From Rhodobacteraceae bacterium QY30 (GTDB taxonomy: Bacteria; Pseudomonadota; Alphaproteobacteria; Rhodobacterales; Rhodobacteraceae): a stretch of DNA of 64,000 nucleotides. How positions within the stretch are numbered: position 1 is the first letter of the stretch; each line of letters opens with the position of its first letter. This document shows, one piece after another, positions 52,712 to 61,656 of the stretch. The notes beneath the pieces were generated by a model. The model searched no databases. It was not told where the DNA came from and saw nothing but the letters and a program-made list of their open reading frames with translations. The stretch lies in contig CP023454.1 of NCBI GenBank assembly GCA_002356635.1, forward strand, positions 2,774,501 to 2,838,500. The letters run 5' to 3'. A program made the position numbers and the translations under genes.

Positions 52712-54316
52712 TCAGTCCAGTTCCATCACCGCGGGATCCGGCAGGCCGCCTGCCGGGTCCGGTTCCCCCGCCCGGATCGCGTAATGGACGATCCGTTCGG
52801 CATGGCGGGTTGACCGTTCCAGCCAGCGCAGCGCATCGGTCAGGTCGAAGACCCCCTGCGGCGTCACCATCCCCACATGTTCCCGCAACAGCGCCGACCG
52901 ACGTTGCCGCGCCGTCCGCCGCGCGATCAAAAGCGCCAGGCGGTTCAGGCGCGCGTGAACCTTGGGGTTGGCCAGATCGGCCGCGGCCTGCCGAAGCGCC
53001 GCGCCAAGCGCCAGTGCCGGACGCCGCAGGCCGGGATCGTTCAGCATCAACGTGATCCGTTCGGTCTGGTCGGCGCGGCGGGCCAGCCGGTTCAGATGGT
53101 CGAACTGGTGAAGCAGCGCGGCATGGCGGCGCAAGGGGCCGGGCTTGTCGCCGGCAAGCTGAAGGCCGGTCAGGAACTCCTCGATCCGGGCCGTGGCCGC
53201 GTCCAGTCGGGGGGACAGGGCCTCCAGCCTTTCGCCATCACGCCGGGGGCTGAGCCGGTCGCCCAGGGCTGCGAACAGCGCCCGCGAGACCGCGGCCGAG
53301 GCGCCCCGCGCCGCATCCAGCGCCGCGTCGGCGTCCTTCTGCAAGGCCCGGTCCAGCCTCAGCGGGGCCAGCGTATCGTCATCGGGAACCAGCCGCTCGA
53401 TCATCCCCGCGAAGGGGGTGGTCAGCGGCAGCATCAGCACGACCCCCAGCGCATTGAACAGCGTATGGAAGGCGACCAGCGACGACAGCGGGTCCCCCGT
53501 CAGCGCCAGCAGCCCTGCCGTCGCCCCGCCCAGAACGAAGAAGGCCGCAAACCCCGTCACCACGTTGTAAGCCACATGGGCCATGGCGGTGCGCCGCATG
53601 TCGCGCGATCCGCCCAAGGTGACCAGGACGGATTTCACGGTCGAGCCGATGTCCATTCCGATGATCAGCGCCGCCGCCTGCGGCAGGGTCAGCGTTCCCG
53701 CCCCCAGTAGCACCAGCGCCATGGCCACCCCCGCGCTGGAGGCCTGCACGACGACGGTGAACAGTGCCCCGATCAGTACCAGAAGCGCGCGCCCGGTCCA
53801 GGTGTCGCCGGGCAGGCGGGCGAACAGCGGCATCATGTCGATGCCATCGGTGCCGCGCTGCATGTAGTCCAGACCCAGGAACATCAGGCTGAACCCCATC
53901 ACCAGAAGCCCGAGGCGCGCCAGCCGGTGTTCCGCAAAGACCCGCAGAAGCGCACCCGCGAACATCAGGGGCAGCGCCGCCGTGCCCAGATGCAGCTTAA
54001 GCCCCAGCGCCATCACCATCCAGCCGGTGATCGTGGTGCCGATGTTGGCGCCGTAGATGATGCCGATGGCCTGCGGAAAGGTGATCAGCCCGGCACCGAC
54101 GAAGCCGATCGTCGTCAGCAGGGTCGCGCTGGACGACTGGACCAGCGCCGTCACGGCCGCCCCGGTCAGCGCCCCGCTGAGTGGCGAGCGGGTAAACCGC
54201 GCCAGCACCTGACGCAGACTCTGGCTGGCCAGTTGCCGCAGGGCCTCGGTCATGACCTGCATGCCGTAGATGTAAAGGCCGATGCCGCCCAGGATCGAAA
54301 GGATGTTGTCGGTCAT
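52712..54316 (-). CDS. Na+/phosphate cotransporter family protein with PhoU-like domain
   Basis: A 534-aa inner-membrane protein of the Na/Pi cotransporter (NptA) family. Two symmetrical transporter repeats carry the QSSSAT-type motif (ALVQSSSATLLTTIGFV near 55-70) and its second copy VVQASSAGVAMALVLLGAG, with GANIGTTIT and GMDIGSTVK. The C-terminal 200 residues are helical and Arg/Ala rich, resembling a PhoU domain. Predicted role: sodium-driven phosphate transport; direction unknown. ATG at 54316, divergent from the DMT exporter. Confidence 0.9.
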   Translation of the reverse strand: MTDNILSILGGIGLYIYGMQVMTEALRQLASQSLRQVLARFTRSPLSGALTGAAVTALVQSSSATLLTTIGFVGAGLITFPQAIGIIYGANIGTTITGWMVMALGLKLHLGTAALPLMFAGALLRVFAEHRLARLGLLVMGFSLMFLGLDYMQRGTDGIDMMPLFARLPGDTWTGRALLVLIGALFTVVVQASSAGVAMALVLLGAGTLTLPQAAALIIGMDIGSTVKSVLVTLGGSRDMRRTAMAHVAYNVVTGFAAFFVLGGATAGLLALTGDPLSSLVAFHTLFNALGVVLMLPLTTPFAGMIERLVPDDDTLAPLRLDRALQKDADAALDAARGASAAVSRALFAALGDRLSPRRDGERLEALSPRLDAATARIEEFLTGLQLAGDKPGPLRRHAALLHQFDHLNRLARRADQTERITLMLNDPGLRRPALALGAALRQAAADLANPKVHARLNRLALLIARRTARQRRSALLREHVGMVTPQGVFDLTDALRWLERSTRHAERIVHYAIRAGEPDPAGGLPDPAVMELD

Positions 54317-54439
54317 TTGGTCCGCCCGCGCTTGGCAGAAGGCATAGCCGCTCGGGCGCCGAACCGCAAAGGCCGCTGACGCTTGCGGCCCCGGGCGGGG
54401 CAAGGCATAGCTGCGCAGGCGGAACAGGGACGCGGATGG

Positions 54440-55468
54440 ATGACGGACAGGATCAGCCACAACCTCAAGGGGGCGCTTCTGGCCTTGTCCGGCATGGGGC
54501 TTTACGCCACCCACGACGTGATCGTGAAGCACCTGGGCGACAGCTATTCCGCCATCCAGATCGTCTTTTTCGCCACGGTGCTGTCCTTCCCGCTGGTTTC
54601 CTTCATCAGCCTGGCCGACCGGGCGGGCGGCAGTCTTTGGCCGCGCCAGCCTTTGTGGGTGCTGCTGCGGTCGATCTGCATGGTGCTGACGACGGTCCTG
54701 GCCTTCTTCGCCTTCACGCGGCTGCCGCTGGCGCAGACCTACGCGATCCTTTTCGCGACGCCGCTCCTTGTCACGTTGCTGTCCATACCCATGCTGGCCG
54801 AGAGGGTGGGCCCGCACCGGCTGGGAGCGGTGGTCCTGGGTCTGGTCGGGGTTCTGGTCGTGCTTCGGCCCGGCCAGGCGCCGCTGTCGCTGGGCCATGC
54901 CGCCGCGCTTTTGTCCGCGATTACCGGGGCGCTGGCCGCAGTCATCGCCCGCAAGGTCGGCCACACCGAACGCCCGCTGGTCATGCTGCTGTTCCCGATG
55001 CTGGGCAATGTCTTCGTGATCGGGGCGCTTCTGCCGCTGGTCTACGTGCCGATGCCGCTGCCCGATCTGGGATTTCTGGCCATCATCGCCGTGTTCGGTC
55101 TGGCCGCAGCCTTCCTGATGATCCTGGCTTTCCGCGCCGGCGAGGCGGTGATCGTGGCGCCCATGCAGTACAGCCAGATCATCTGGGCCACCTTCTACGG
55201 CTCATGGTTGTTTGACGAATCCCTGGACACCGCGACCTTTGCCGGGGCGTCGATCATCATCGCCTCGGGCATCTACATCGTCCTGCGCGAGGCGCTGCCG
55301 AACCGGTCCCGGAGCAGGCCCGGCCACGCACAGCGACGCGCGGAGCAAAGCGGTCACCGCGCCGCGCCTGGCCTTCCTGAGCCGGATGCTGGGGTTTCCG
55401 CCCCATCAGGACCGATAGTCGCATCGGATCGCACGCGGCCCCTTGCAAAGCCTGCCGGGAAACTGTAA
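54440..55468 (+). CDS. DMT-superfamily (EamA) transporter
   Basis: A 342-aa protein with about ten helices in two EamA repeats. The first runs from LKGALLALSGMGLYATHDVIV, and the second has AALLSAITGALAAVIARKVG. The helix-10 end YIVLREALPN is typical, and is followed by an unusual 45-residue hydrophilic Arg/Ser/Pro-rich tail. Substrate unknown; relatives export amino acids, nucleobases or metabolites. The tRNA-Pro gene begins 16 bases after its stop. Confidence 0.88.
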   Translation: MTDRISHNLKGALLALSGMGLYATHDVIVKHLGDSYSAIQIVFFATVLSFPLVSFISLADRAGGSLWPRQPLWVLLRSICMVLTTVLAFFAFTRLPLAQTYAILFATPLLVTLLSIPMLAERVGPHRLGAVVLGLVGVLVVLRPGQAPLSLGHAAALLSAITGALAAVIARKVGHTERPLVMLLFPMLGNVFVIGALLPLVYVPMPLPDLGFLAIIAVFGLAAAFLMILAFRAGEAVIVAPMQYSQIIWATFYGSWLFDESLDTATFAGASIIIASGIYIVLREALPNRSRSRPGHAQRRAEQSGHRAAPGLPEPDAGVSAPSGPIVASDRTRPLAKPAGKL

Positions 55469-55471
55469 CCC
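55443..55471 (+). promoter_or_regulatory. possible tRNA-Pro promoter
   Basis: TTGCAA (55443-55448), 17 bases, TAACCC (55466-55471). It overlaps the 3' end of the transporter gene and would start transcription near 55478, just before the mature tRNA. The -10 match is weak. Confidence 0.35.
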
Positions 55472-55484
55472 CGCGCCACACGGT

Positions 55485-55561
55485 CGGAGCGTAGCGCAGC
55501 CTGGTAGCGCACCTGCTTCGGGAGCAGGGGGTCGGAGGTTCGAATCCTCTCGCTCCGACCA
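55485..55561 (+). tRNA. tRNA-Pro (anticodon CGG)
   Basis: Acceptor CGGAGCG/CGCTCCG, D arm GCGC-AGCCTGGTA-GCGC, anticodon stem CCTGC/GCAGG with loop TTCGGGA and anticodon CGG at 55519-55521, variable loop GGGTC, T arm GGAGG-TTCGAAT-CCTCT, discriminator A and encoded CCA. All canonical for bacterial tRNA-Pro, including C1-G72. Confidence 0.95.
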
Positions 55562-55605
55562 GTGAAAAACCCCCGAAAAAATCGCCCTGCAGCCATTGGC
55601 AGGGA

Positions 55606-56052
55606 TCACCAGATCGGCCCGGTCCCCGCCCAGCCGACCGTCAATCCTGCCAGCAGCAGATAGCGCCCGCCCTTCGCCAGTGTGACGATCAGCATGAAGC
55701 GCCACAGGGGTTCACGCATCATCCCCGCGGCCAGGGTCAGCGGATCGCCGAGGATCGGCAGCCAGGCACCCCAGAGGCTCCAGTGTCCCCAGCGGGCATA
55801 CCAGGCGGTGGCCGCGTCGACCCGCGCCTTGGGCACCGGGAACCAGCGCCGATCCGAGAACTGCATCAGAAAGCGGCCCAGCACCCAGTTCAACGCCGCG
55901 CCCAGAACATTGCCCAGCGTCGCCACCGCCAGCAGCAGCCACAGGGGCTGGTCCCCTGCCAGAATCAGGCCGACCAGCACCGCTTCGGATTGCGCGGGCA
56001 GCAGGGTCGCGGCCAGGAAGGCCGCCATGAACAGTCCGACGAGCGCCAGCAT
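55606..56052 (-). CDS. YqaA-type VTT-domain membrane protein
   Basis: A 148-aa small membrane protein of the YqaA/DedA-like group (VTT domain). It has LLPAQSEAVLVGLILAG near the N-terminus, ATLGNVLGAALNWVLGRF (re-entrant helix region) and GAWLPILGDPLTLAAGMMREPLWRF, ending with a final helix. Such proteins are linked to lipid or undecaprenyl carrier handling in the membrane, but the function of this subgroup is not settled. A possible small coding frame ends 3 bases upstream. Confidence 0.85.
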   Translation of the reverse strand: MLALVGLFMAAFLAATLLPAQSEAVLVGLILAGDQPLWLLLAVATLGNVLGAALNWVLGRFLMQFSDRRWFPVPKARVDAATAWYARWGHWSLWGAWLPILGDPLTLAAGMMREPLWRFMLIVTLAKGGRYLLLAGLTVGWAGTGPIW

Positions 56053-56055
56053 CCG

Positions 56056-56187
56056 TCAGACCGGGCCCGGCCGCGGGAACTCGGGCCGGGGGAGAGTGCG
56101 GGCGGCGCGTTGGCGTCCCTGCGGCCCGTTCTCCGACGCGTCCAACGCGCCGAACAGCACGGGTGGAATGAAACTCGGCAGCGTCAT
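56056..56187 (-). CDS. possible 43-aa protein upstream of the YqaA-type gene
   Basis: A short frame with AAGGG box seven bases before its ATG; product begins MTLPSFIPPVLFGALDASEN and continues Gln/Arg/Pro rich to FPRPGPV. Its TGA lies 3 bases before the YqaA-type ATG, suggesting coupling. No family recognised; the Arg/Pro-rich composition in GC-rich DNA means a chance frame is possible. Confidence 0.4.
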   Translation of the reverse strand: MTLPSFIPPVLFGALDASENGPQGRQRAARTLPRPEFPRPGPV

Positions 56188-56370
56188 CGCGGGCCCTTCG
56201 ACACCTGGCCCGACCGGGGCAGGATCACGCCCCGGGCTTTAGGCGCCCTGTCCCGCCCATGCAAGCGGTGGCCGCCCCGGCCCGCCTTTGCGTGACTTGC
56301 GACCGGTTGCGCAAAATTGCAGGCTTCGGGCGGCGGCGGGACACAGGCCACAAAAGGGGTGGGGAACGAC

Positions 56371-57552
56371 ATGCGCATCGGCATCGGCTTTCTGGTGGCG
56401 GGATATATCCTCAGCCAGTTCTACCGCGCGTTCCTGGCGGTGATGACCCCTTTGCTCGAGGCGGAAACGGGCGCCAGTCCGGCCGATCTGGCGGTGTCCT
56501 CGGGGTTGTGGTTCCTGGCCTTTGCACTGATGCAGATCCCGGTCGGGGCGGCGCTGGACCGGATCGGGCCGCGCTGGACCGTCTCGACGGTGCTGGCCCT
56601 GGGCGGCGCGGGTGGCGCGGTGACCTTCGCGCTGGCCGAAGGGCCGCTGGCTATTCATCTGGCAATGGTCCTGATCGGGATCGGCTGTTCGCCGGTGCTG
56701 ATGGCCTCCTACTACATCTTCGCCCGGGTCTTTCCGCCCGCCGTTTTCGGCACGTTGGCGGGGGCGATCATCGGGCTCGGCTCGCTGGGAAACATCGCGG
56801 GGGCGGCGCCGCTGGCATGGACGATCGAAGCCCTGGGCTGGCGCGAAACGCTGTGGGCGCTGGCGGCGGTGACGCTGGTGGTGGCTGCGGCGCTGGCGGT
56901 TTTCGTGCGCGACCCGGAACGGATCGTCCGTCCGGCGGGGCAAGGCGGCTCGCTCCGCGAACTTCTGGCCATTCGCGAACTGTGGCTTGTGCTGCCGTTG
57001 ATGGCAGTGGCCTATGCGCCCGCGGCTTCAATCCGCGGACTCTGGGCCGGGCCCTATCTGAATGAAGTCTTTGGCGCCGATGCCACGGGGATCGGGCGGG
57101 CCACGCTGATCATGGGTCTGGCGATGGTGGCCGGAAACTTCGCTTATGGCCCGCTGGACAGGATGGTCGGATCGAAGAAATGGGGCGTGTTCGCGGGATC
57201 GGCGGCGATGGCCCTGGTGCTGGCGATGCTGGCCTGGCGCCCGGCGGCGGGGATGGTTCCGGCAACCCTGCTGCTGGCGGCGCTGGGGTTCTTCGGTTCG
57301 GCCTTCCCGGCGATCATGGCGCATGGGCGGTCCTTCCTGCCCCAGCACCTGATCGGGCGAGGGGTCAGCTTCATCAACATGTTCGGGATCGGCGGCGCCG
57401 GGATCCTGCAATTCGCCTCGCGCCCCGTCTACCGGGCCGCCGAAAATCCGGCCGCGCCCGAGTCGACCTTTTCCGCCATCTTCCTGTTCTTCCTGCTGCC
57501 CCTGGTCCTGGGGCTGGCGGCTTACGTCTTTTCGCGCGACGTCCGCGCGTGA
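56371..57552 (+). CDS. MFS transporter
   Basis: A 393-aa major facilitator with about twelve helices. Helix 1 (IGIGFLVAGYILSQFYRAFLAVMTP) and the loop 2-3 signature GAALDRIGPRWTVSTVL (with D-R-x-G-x-R) are clear; the second half has GPLDRMVGSKKWGVFAG. Substrate unknown. AAAGGGGTGGGG precedes the ATG. The gene stands alone, 98 bases before asd. Confidence 0.88.
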   Translation: MRIGIGFLVAGYILSQFYRAFLAVMTPLLEAETGASPADLAVSSGLWFLAFALMQIPVGAALDRIGPRWTVSTVLALGGAGGAVTFALAEGPLAIHLAMVLIGIGCSPVLMASYYIFARVFPPAVFGTLAGAIIGLGSLGNIAGAAPLAWTIEALGWRETLWALAAVTLVVAAALAVFVRDPERIVRPAGQGGSLRELLAIRELWLVLPLMAVAYAPAASIRGLWAGPYLNEVFGADATGIGRATLIMGLAMVAGNFAYGPLDRMVGSKKWGVFAGSAAMALVLAMLAWRPAAGMVPATLLLAALGFFGSAFPAIMAHGRSFLPQHLIGRGVSFINMFGIGGAGILQFASRPVYRAAENPAAPESTFSAIFLFFLLPLVLGLAAYVFSRDVRA

Positions 57553-57650
57553 TCGTCAGGCCCCGATGCCGCCAAACTGCGCCCTTTGGCCCTTTTCCCG
57601 CGCGAGGCTTTGCGCTAAGCGGCATCGTCCTGATGTGAAGGAGACCCCTC

Positions 57651-58673
57651 ATGGGCTACAAGGTCGTTGTCGCCGGCGCCACGGGGAACGTGGGCCGTGA
57701 AATGCTGAACATCCTTGCCGAACGGGAATTCCCGGTCGACGAGATCGTGGCACTTGCCAGCCGCAAGTCGCTGGGCACCGAAGTCAGCTTTGGCGACAAG
57801 ACCCTCACTACCAAGGACCTTGATACATTCGATTTCACGGGCTGGGACATCGCGCTGTTCGCCGTGGGGTCGGAAGCCACGAAGATCTACGCGCCCAAGG
57901 CGGCTGCCGCGGGCTGCGTCGTGATCGACAACTCCTCGCTTTACCGCTACGACCCGCAGATTCCGCTGGTCGTGCCGGAAGTGAACCCCGAGGCGGTCGA
58001 CCAGTACAAGAACAAGAACATCATCGCGAACCCCAACTGTTCCACCGCGCAGATGGTCGTGGCGCTGAAGCCGCTGCATGACCGCGCGAAGATCAAGCGC
58101 GTCGTGGTGTCGACCTACCAGTCCGTGTCGGGCGCGGGCAAGGAAGGCATCGACGAACTTTGGGACCAGACCAAGGGCATCTATGTGCCGGGGCAGGAAA
58201 AGGCGCCGAAGAAGTTCACTAAGCAGATCGCCTTCAACGTGATCCCGCACATCGACGTCTTCCTGGACGATGGTTCGACCAAGGAAGAATGGAAGATGGT
58301 GGCGGAAACGAAGAAGATCCTCGATCCGTCGATCAAGGTCACCGCGACCTGCGTCCGCGTTCCGGTCTTCGTTGGCCACTCGGAATCGATCAACATCGAG
58401 ACCGAGGATTTCCTGGACTGGGAAGAAGCGACCGACATCCTGCGTGAGGCGCCGGGGATCATGGTCGTCGACAAGCGCGAACCGGGTGGCTACATCACCC
58501 CGATCGAATGTGTCGGTGAATATGCCACCTACATCAGCCGCATCCGTCAGGATTCGACCATCGACAACGGCCTGAACTTTTGGTGCGTGTCCGACAACCT
58601 GCGGAAGGGCGCGGCCCTGAACGCGGTGCAGATCGCCGAAACGCTGGGCAAGCGCTGCCTGAAGAAGGGCTGA
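57651..58673 (+). CDS. asd: aspartate-semialdehyde dehydrogenase
   Basis: NADP-dependent enzyme of lysine, threonine and methionine synthesis and of diaminopimelate for the cell wall. The 340-aa product has VVVAGATGNVGREMLNIL (NADP loop), FAVGSEATK, VIDNSSLYRYDP, the catalytic Cys130 in NPNCSTAQMV, and VSTYQSVSGAGKEGIDEL and a late VGHSESI region with the catalytic His. AAGGAG lies upstream. Single gene closed by a strong terminator. Confidence 0.97.
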   Translation: MGYKVVVAGATGNVGREMLNILAEREFPVDEIVALASRKSLGTEVSFGDKTLTTKDLDTFDFTGWDIALFAVGSEATKIYAPKAAAAGCVVIDNSSLYRYDPQIPLVVPEVNPEAVDQYKNKNIIANPNCSTAQMVVALKPLHDRAKIKRVVVSTYQSVSGAGKEGIDELWDQTKGIYVPGQEKAPKKFTKQIAFNVIPHIDVFLDDGSTKEEWKMVAETKKILDPSIKVTATCVRVPVFVGHSESINIETEDFLDWEEATDILREAPGIMVVDKREPGGYITPIECVGEYATYISRIRQDSTIDNGLNFWCVSDNLRKGAALNAVQIAETLGKRCLKKG

Positions 58674-58707
58674 TCCCGCATCACCCATGCGAAACCACCG
58701 ATCGAAA

Positions 58708-58732
58708 GGCCGCCCGAGGGGGCGGCCTTTTT
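58708..58732 (+). terminator. rho-independent terminator after asd
   Basis: GGCCGCC-CGAGGG-GGCGGCC followed by five T residues, 35 bases after the asd stop. Perfect 7-bp stem. The following stretch to 58840 has a GT-rich tract (about 58785-58830) and no gene. Confidence 0.85.
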
Positions 58733-58840
58733 GTCTGGAAGCCGCCGGCGGGGTGTGTGGCCCGCCTGCAGCCCCGGGTGAAGGTCTGTGTGTGCGTGTG
58801 GATTCTTGTGTGTGGCCCGCAGGGAACCGGTGGCAGGACA

Positions 58841-59824
58841 TCAGGCAGCGCGGCCCGGTCCGCGATCTTCGGCAACAAGGGCGCGCAGGACGTGGCCCAG
58901 GCCACCGCCACCGGGGAACGGGGCGCGAAAGTGCAGGCAAAGCCCTTCCAGCGACAGTCCCAGCGCCTCGACCGGCATCAGCATCCGGTCATCCGGCCAG
59001 CTGTGCAGAAGCAGGTGGCGACCGCAGTCAGACAGGCGCAGCACCAGACCATCGCGACGCAGGCAGCGTTGCAGGTCCAGCCAACCCGGAGATGCCTTGA
59101 TCACCTGTTGCAGATGGGCGACCGAGGGCATGTCCGGCAGGATGTCCATCGCCGGCAAGGCCGAAGGCAGCGCCGGCAGATGTTCCCCCGGCGCAAGCAG
59201 GATCTGCGACGACCCGTCTTCGGACTTTTCGGACAGGGGCGTCTGGCCTACCGTGGATACGATTTGTTCTGCGTGACCCGCTTCGGCCTGTTCTTGATCG
59301 GTCAGCGGGCGGCGCGCACCGCCCCGGGCCGCCAGGATACCATAGGTCATGGGGCCGAAGGACTCAGGCTCGGGCGGCGAGACCACGGGATCCGTGCCCT
59401 CTGCGGCAGGCACCGGCTCCTCTGCCACCTGGGCTTCATCGGCGTCATCGGCCGGCTCCAGCGCGGCTTCGGCGCAGATCGACCGGACAAGATGCAGGAC
59501 GTGATCGTCATCCTCCACCGTCTCGGCCTGCGGGACGGGCGGGGCTGCTTCATCGGCCTGCCGCAATGCCGCAAGCACGCTGGAGGTGATCGTGTCGCTG
59601 TCCGGGACCGGCTGCGGCGTGTCGTCCGCCTTCGGAGGCAGCACTTCCCCTGAGGGCCAGTCCATCTGTGGATGCGCCAGAAGGGTGGTCCCCCCGCCCA
59701 GCATCTGCCGAAGCAGCGCACGCAGGTGGTCCGCAGGCGACCGGCCCGCCGCCTTGGCGGCGTGACCGAGGCCGACCAGCAGGTCGGCAGGCAAGGAGAA
59801 TGAGATGATGACCGACTGTTCCAT
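58841..59824 (-). CDS. hypothetical protein with N-terminal ribbon-helix-helix-like segment
   Basis: A 327-aa protein I cannot name. The first 45 residues (VIISFSLPADLLVGLGHAAK..., SPADHLRALLRQML) resemble a ribbon-helix-helix or CopG-like unit. A long acidic, Pro/Glu/Ala-rich middle (about 60-215) looks disordered. The C-terminal about 100 residues (VAHLQQVIKASPGWLDLQRC, then DGLVLRLSDCGRHLLLHSWP) look folded, alpha/beta. ATG at 59824 or four codons earlier at 59836; neither has a strong ribosome binding site. It lies convergent to asd. DNA binding is only a guess from the N-terminus. Confidence 0.7.
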   Translation of the reverse strand: MEQSVIISFSLPADLLVGLGHAAKAAGRSPADHLRALLRQMLGGGTTLLAHPQMDWPSGEVLPPKADDTPQPVPDSDTITSSVLAALRQADEAAPPVPQAETVEDDDHVLHLVRSICAEAALEPADDADEAQVAEEPVPAAEGTDPVVSPPEPESFGPMTYGILAARGGARRPLTDQEQAEAGHAEQIVSTVGQTPLSEKSEDGSSQILLAPGEHLPALPSALPAMDILPDMPSVAHLQQVIKASPGWLDLQRCLRRDGLVLRLSDCGRHLLLHSWPDDRMLMPVEALGLSLEGLCLHFRAPFPGGGGLGHVLRALVAEDRGPGRAA

Positions 59825-59880
59825 GACGCCGATCATGCGCCAAAGCGGTTAATGGACCGTGCAGGCGAACGGACGTTTCG

Positions 59881-60543
59881 TCAGATCGGCACGAATTCCC
59901 CGGTGTCGGCGTCGATCTGCATCAGCGCCCCCGCCCCCGTGTCGGTCCAGAGACCGTGGAGCGTCAGATCGCCCTGCTCGACCGCGTCGCGAAGGAAGGG
60001 GAAGGTCATCAGGTTTTCAATGCTGATGCGCACCGCTTCCCGTTCCAGTTCGGCGACACGGGCGTGACGGTCCTCGATCCCCTTCACCCGTTCGTAACCC
60101 GGGCGCAGGATATCCATCCAGCGGCCGACGAAGCTGCTTTTCTCCTCCAGCTCCGGGGCATTGCCGGAACACATCTCGTGGCAGCCCAGGACCCCCCCGC
60201 AGGAGGAATGGCCCAGGACGATGACATGGGCGACCTTCAGGCTGTTCACCGCATATTCCACCGCCGCCGAGGTGCCGTGGTATTCCCCGTCCGGGTTGTA
60301 CGGTGGCACCAGGTTGGCCACGTTGCGGTGAATGAAGAACTCTCCCTGGTCGGCACCGAAGATCGAGGTGACGTGCACCCGCGAATCACAGCACGAGATC
60401 ACCATGGCCCGCGGATGCTGGCCGCCTTCGGCCAGGCGGCGATACCAGGCGCGGTTTTCGGCATAGGTGGTCGCGTGCCAGCCGTGGAAACGCTGGACCA
60501 GATAGCTGGGAAGCGGACGAACAATCGGGTTCGGGGACGGCAT
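59881..60543 (-). CDS. beta-class carbonic anhydrase
   Basis: Zinc enzyme interconverting CO2 and bicarbonate. The 220-aa product has the beta-class ligands Cys51 and Asp53 in CCDSRVHV, and His112 and Cys115 in LGHSSCGGVLG, plus FFIHRNVANLVPP and the C-terminal LHGLWTDTGAGAL. The ATG at 60543 has GGAGAG upstream; the longer frame upstream has no similarity. Divergent from the unknown gene at 60705. Confidence 0.94.
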   Translation of the reverse strand: MPSPNPIVRPLPSYLVQRFHGWHATTYAENRAWYRRLAEGGQHPRAMVISCCDSRVHVTSIFGADQGEFFIHRNVANLVPPYNPDGEYHGTSAAVEYAVNSLKVAHVIVLGHSSCGGVLGCHEMCSGNAPELEEKSSFVGRWMDILRPGYERVKGIEDRHARVAELEREAVRISIENLMTFPFLRDAVEQGDLTLHGLWTDTGAGALMQIDADTGEFVPI

Positions 60544-60704
60544 CGGCTCTCCTCGCGTTTTTTGAAACCTTGCGTGCATACGCGGCAATTGCCTCAAGTT
60601 CGAGAGTTTTTTGTCATCCGTGTAAAGGGATTCTTGGCGCCGCCCGATCAGGTTGGGGTGGCATTTCAATGCCCGCAGGGGTGCGGATCAGAAGGGGTGA
60701 CGTG

Positions 60705-61106
60705 GTGAAACTGGCGGTCTTGCGCCATGAGGAAGGCGTGCGGCTGGAAGCCGAACGACTTCTGGCGATCTATGCAGAACTGGGCGACATGCGCGGCGAT
60801 CATGTGATCGGCCGCGCGATCGAGGAAATGGCGGTACAGATCGCCGACATGCAACGCTATGCCGACGAACTGCGCGGCACCGAGGCGGAGGGCGAGGCGC
60901 TGATTCTGGCGGCGGGCGCGCTGATCCGTGTTGCGCGCCGGATCGGGCTGACCAGTGTGGCGCGGGTCGCGCAGGATGTCATCCTTGCGGCCCGCGCCGG
61001 GGATCGACCGGCGCAGGCGGCCATCCTTGCGCGGTTGATGCGGATCGGTGACCGGTCGCTGAATGCGATCTGGGATCTGCAGGACCTGACGCTGGCACCG
61101 CGCTAG
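60705..61106 (+). CDS. small helical protein, unknown function
   Basis: A 133-aa, almost entirely helical protein rich in Ala, Arg, Glu and Leu (MKLAVLRHEEGVRLEAERLL...). No catalytic or metal motif is visible, and no signal peptide, so it is probably cytoplasmic. A GTG pair (60702, 60705) follows AAGGGG; the second has the better spacing. The C-terminus ends RSLNAIWDLQDLTLAPR. It ends 13 bases before the convergent cytochrome gene. I recognise no family. Confidence 0.7.
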   Translation: MKLAVLRHEEGVRLEAERLLAIYAELGDMRGDHVIGRAIEEMAVQIADMQRYADELRGTEAEGEALILAAGALIRVARRIGLTSVARVAQDVILAARAGDRPAQAAILARLMRIGDRSLNAIWDLQDLTLAPR

Positions 61107-61119
61107 GCCCGGACCCGCA

Positions 61120-61542
61120 TCACCGTTGCAGGCTGCGCAGATATTCGGCCAGCGCCACCAGACGCTGCGGGGTCGGGGTGGAAATCCCCGGGCCGGTTTC
61201 GACCATCACCGTCGGGCCTTCCTGGAAGAAGGGACCCATCTCTGGCATCTTCGAGCCGCGATCGTTGCGGCGCGTGTAGCCGTCGATCGTCGACATGACC
61301 TTGACCAGCGGGAAGGTTCCTCCGTTCCTGGCCGCGATCCGGGTCAGGTCGGCCGGCTTCTTGGACAGGCCGGCGGCGGCGGGACCATCGCCCCGGCCGC
61401 TTTCGCCGTGGCAGGCCACGCAGTAGTCCTGGTAGATCCCGCGTCCCGTCACCTGATCGGCGGGGCGGGTGCAGGCGACCATCGCGGCCAGCCCCGCCGG
61501 AAGGGCAAGGATCGCCACGGCCTTCCAGATGGTTTTTGTCAT
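61120..61542 (-). CDS. small c-type cytochrome, probable lipoprotein
   Basis: A 140-aa exported monohaem cytochrome c. The N-terminal export signal runs MTKTIWKAVAILALPAGLAA and is followed by MVAC, a possible lipobox with Cys24. The haem site is C41-x-x-C44-H45 (YCVACHGESGRGDGPA), and a Met in GSKMPEMGPFF is a likely sixth ligand. The partner oxidase or donor is not evident from context. It lies 114 bases downstream of lolD on the same strand. Confidence 0.87.
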   Translation of the reverse strand: MTKTIWKAVAILALPAGLAAMVACTRPADQVTGRGIYQDYCVACHGESGRGDGPAAAGLSKKPADLTRIAARNGGTFPLVKVMSTIDGYTRRNDRGSKMPEMGPFFQEGPTVMVETGPGISTPTPQRLVALAEYLRSLQR

Positions 61543-61656
61543 GTCGTCTGCCCCTTCACGCCTCGCGCACATCCGGCGCTGTTCTTGCCTGGCCGGCGCT
61601 GTCTGTCCGCGCCGTTGCCGGGTGCATAATGCCGGGCGAGCCAAGGGGCCGCAACC

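Noticed and set aside
55406-55705. Minus-strand frame with product containing SEREDSNLRPPAPEAG
   Set aside because: Antisense to tRNA-Pro; the DSNLRP string is the same kind of tRNA artefact.
58785-58830. GT-rich tract after asd
   Set aside because: A short, irregular simple-sequence stretch; no unit repeat or pairing that suggests function.
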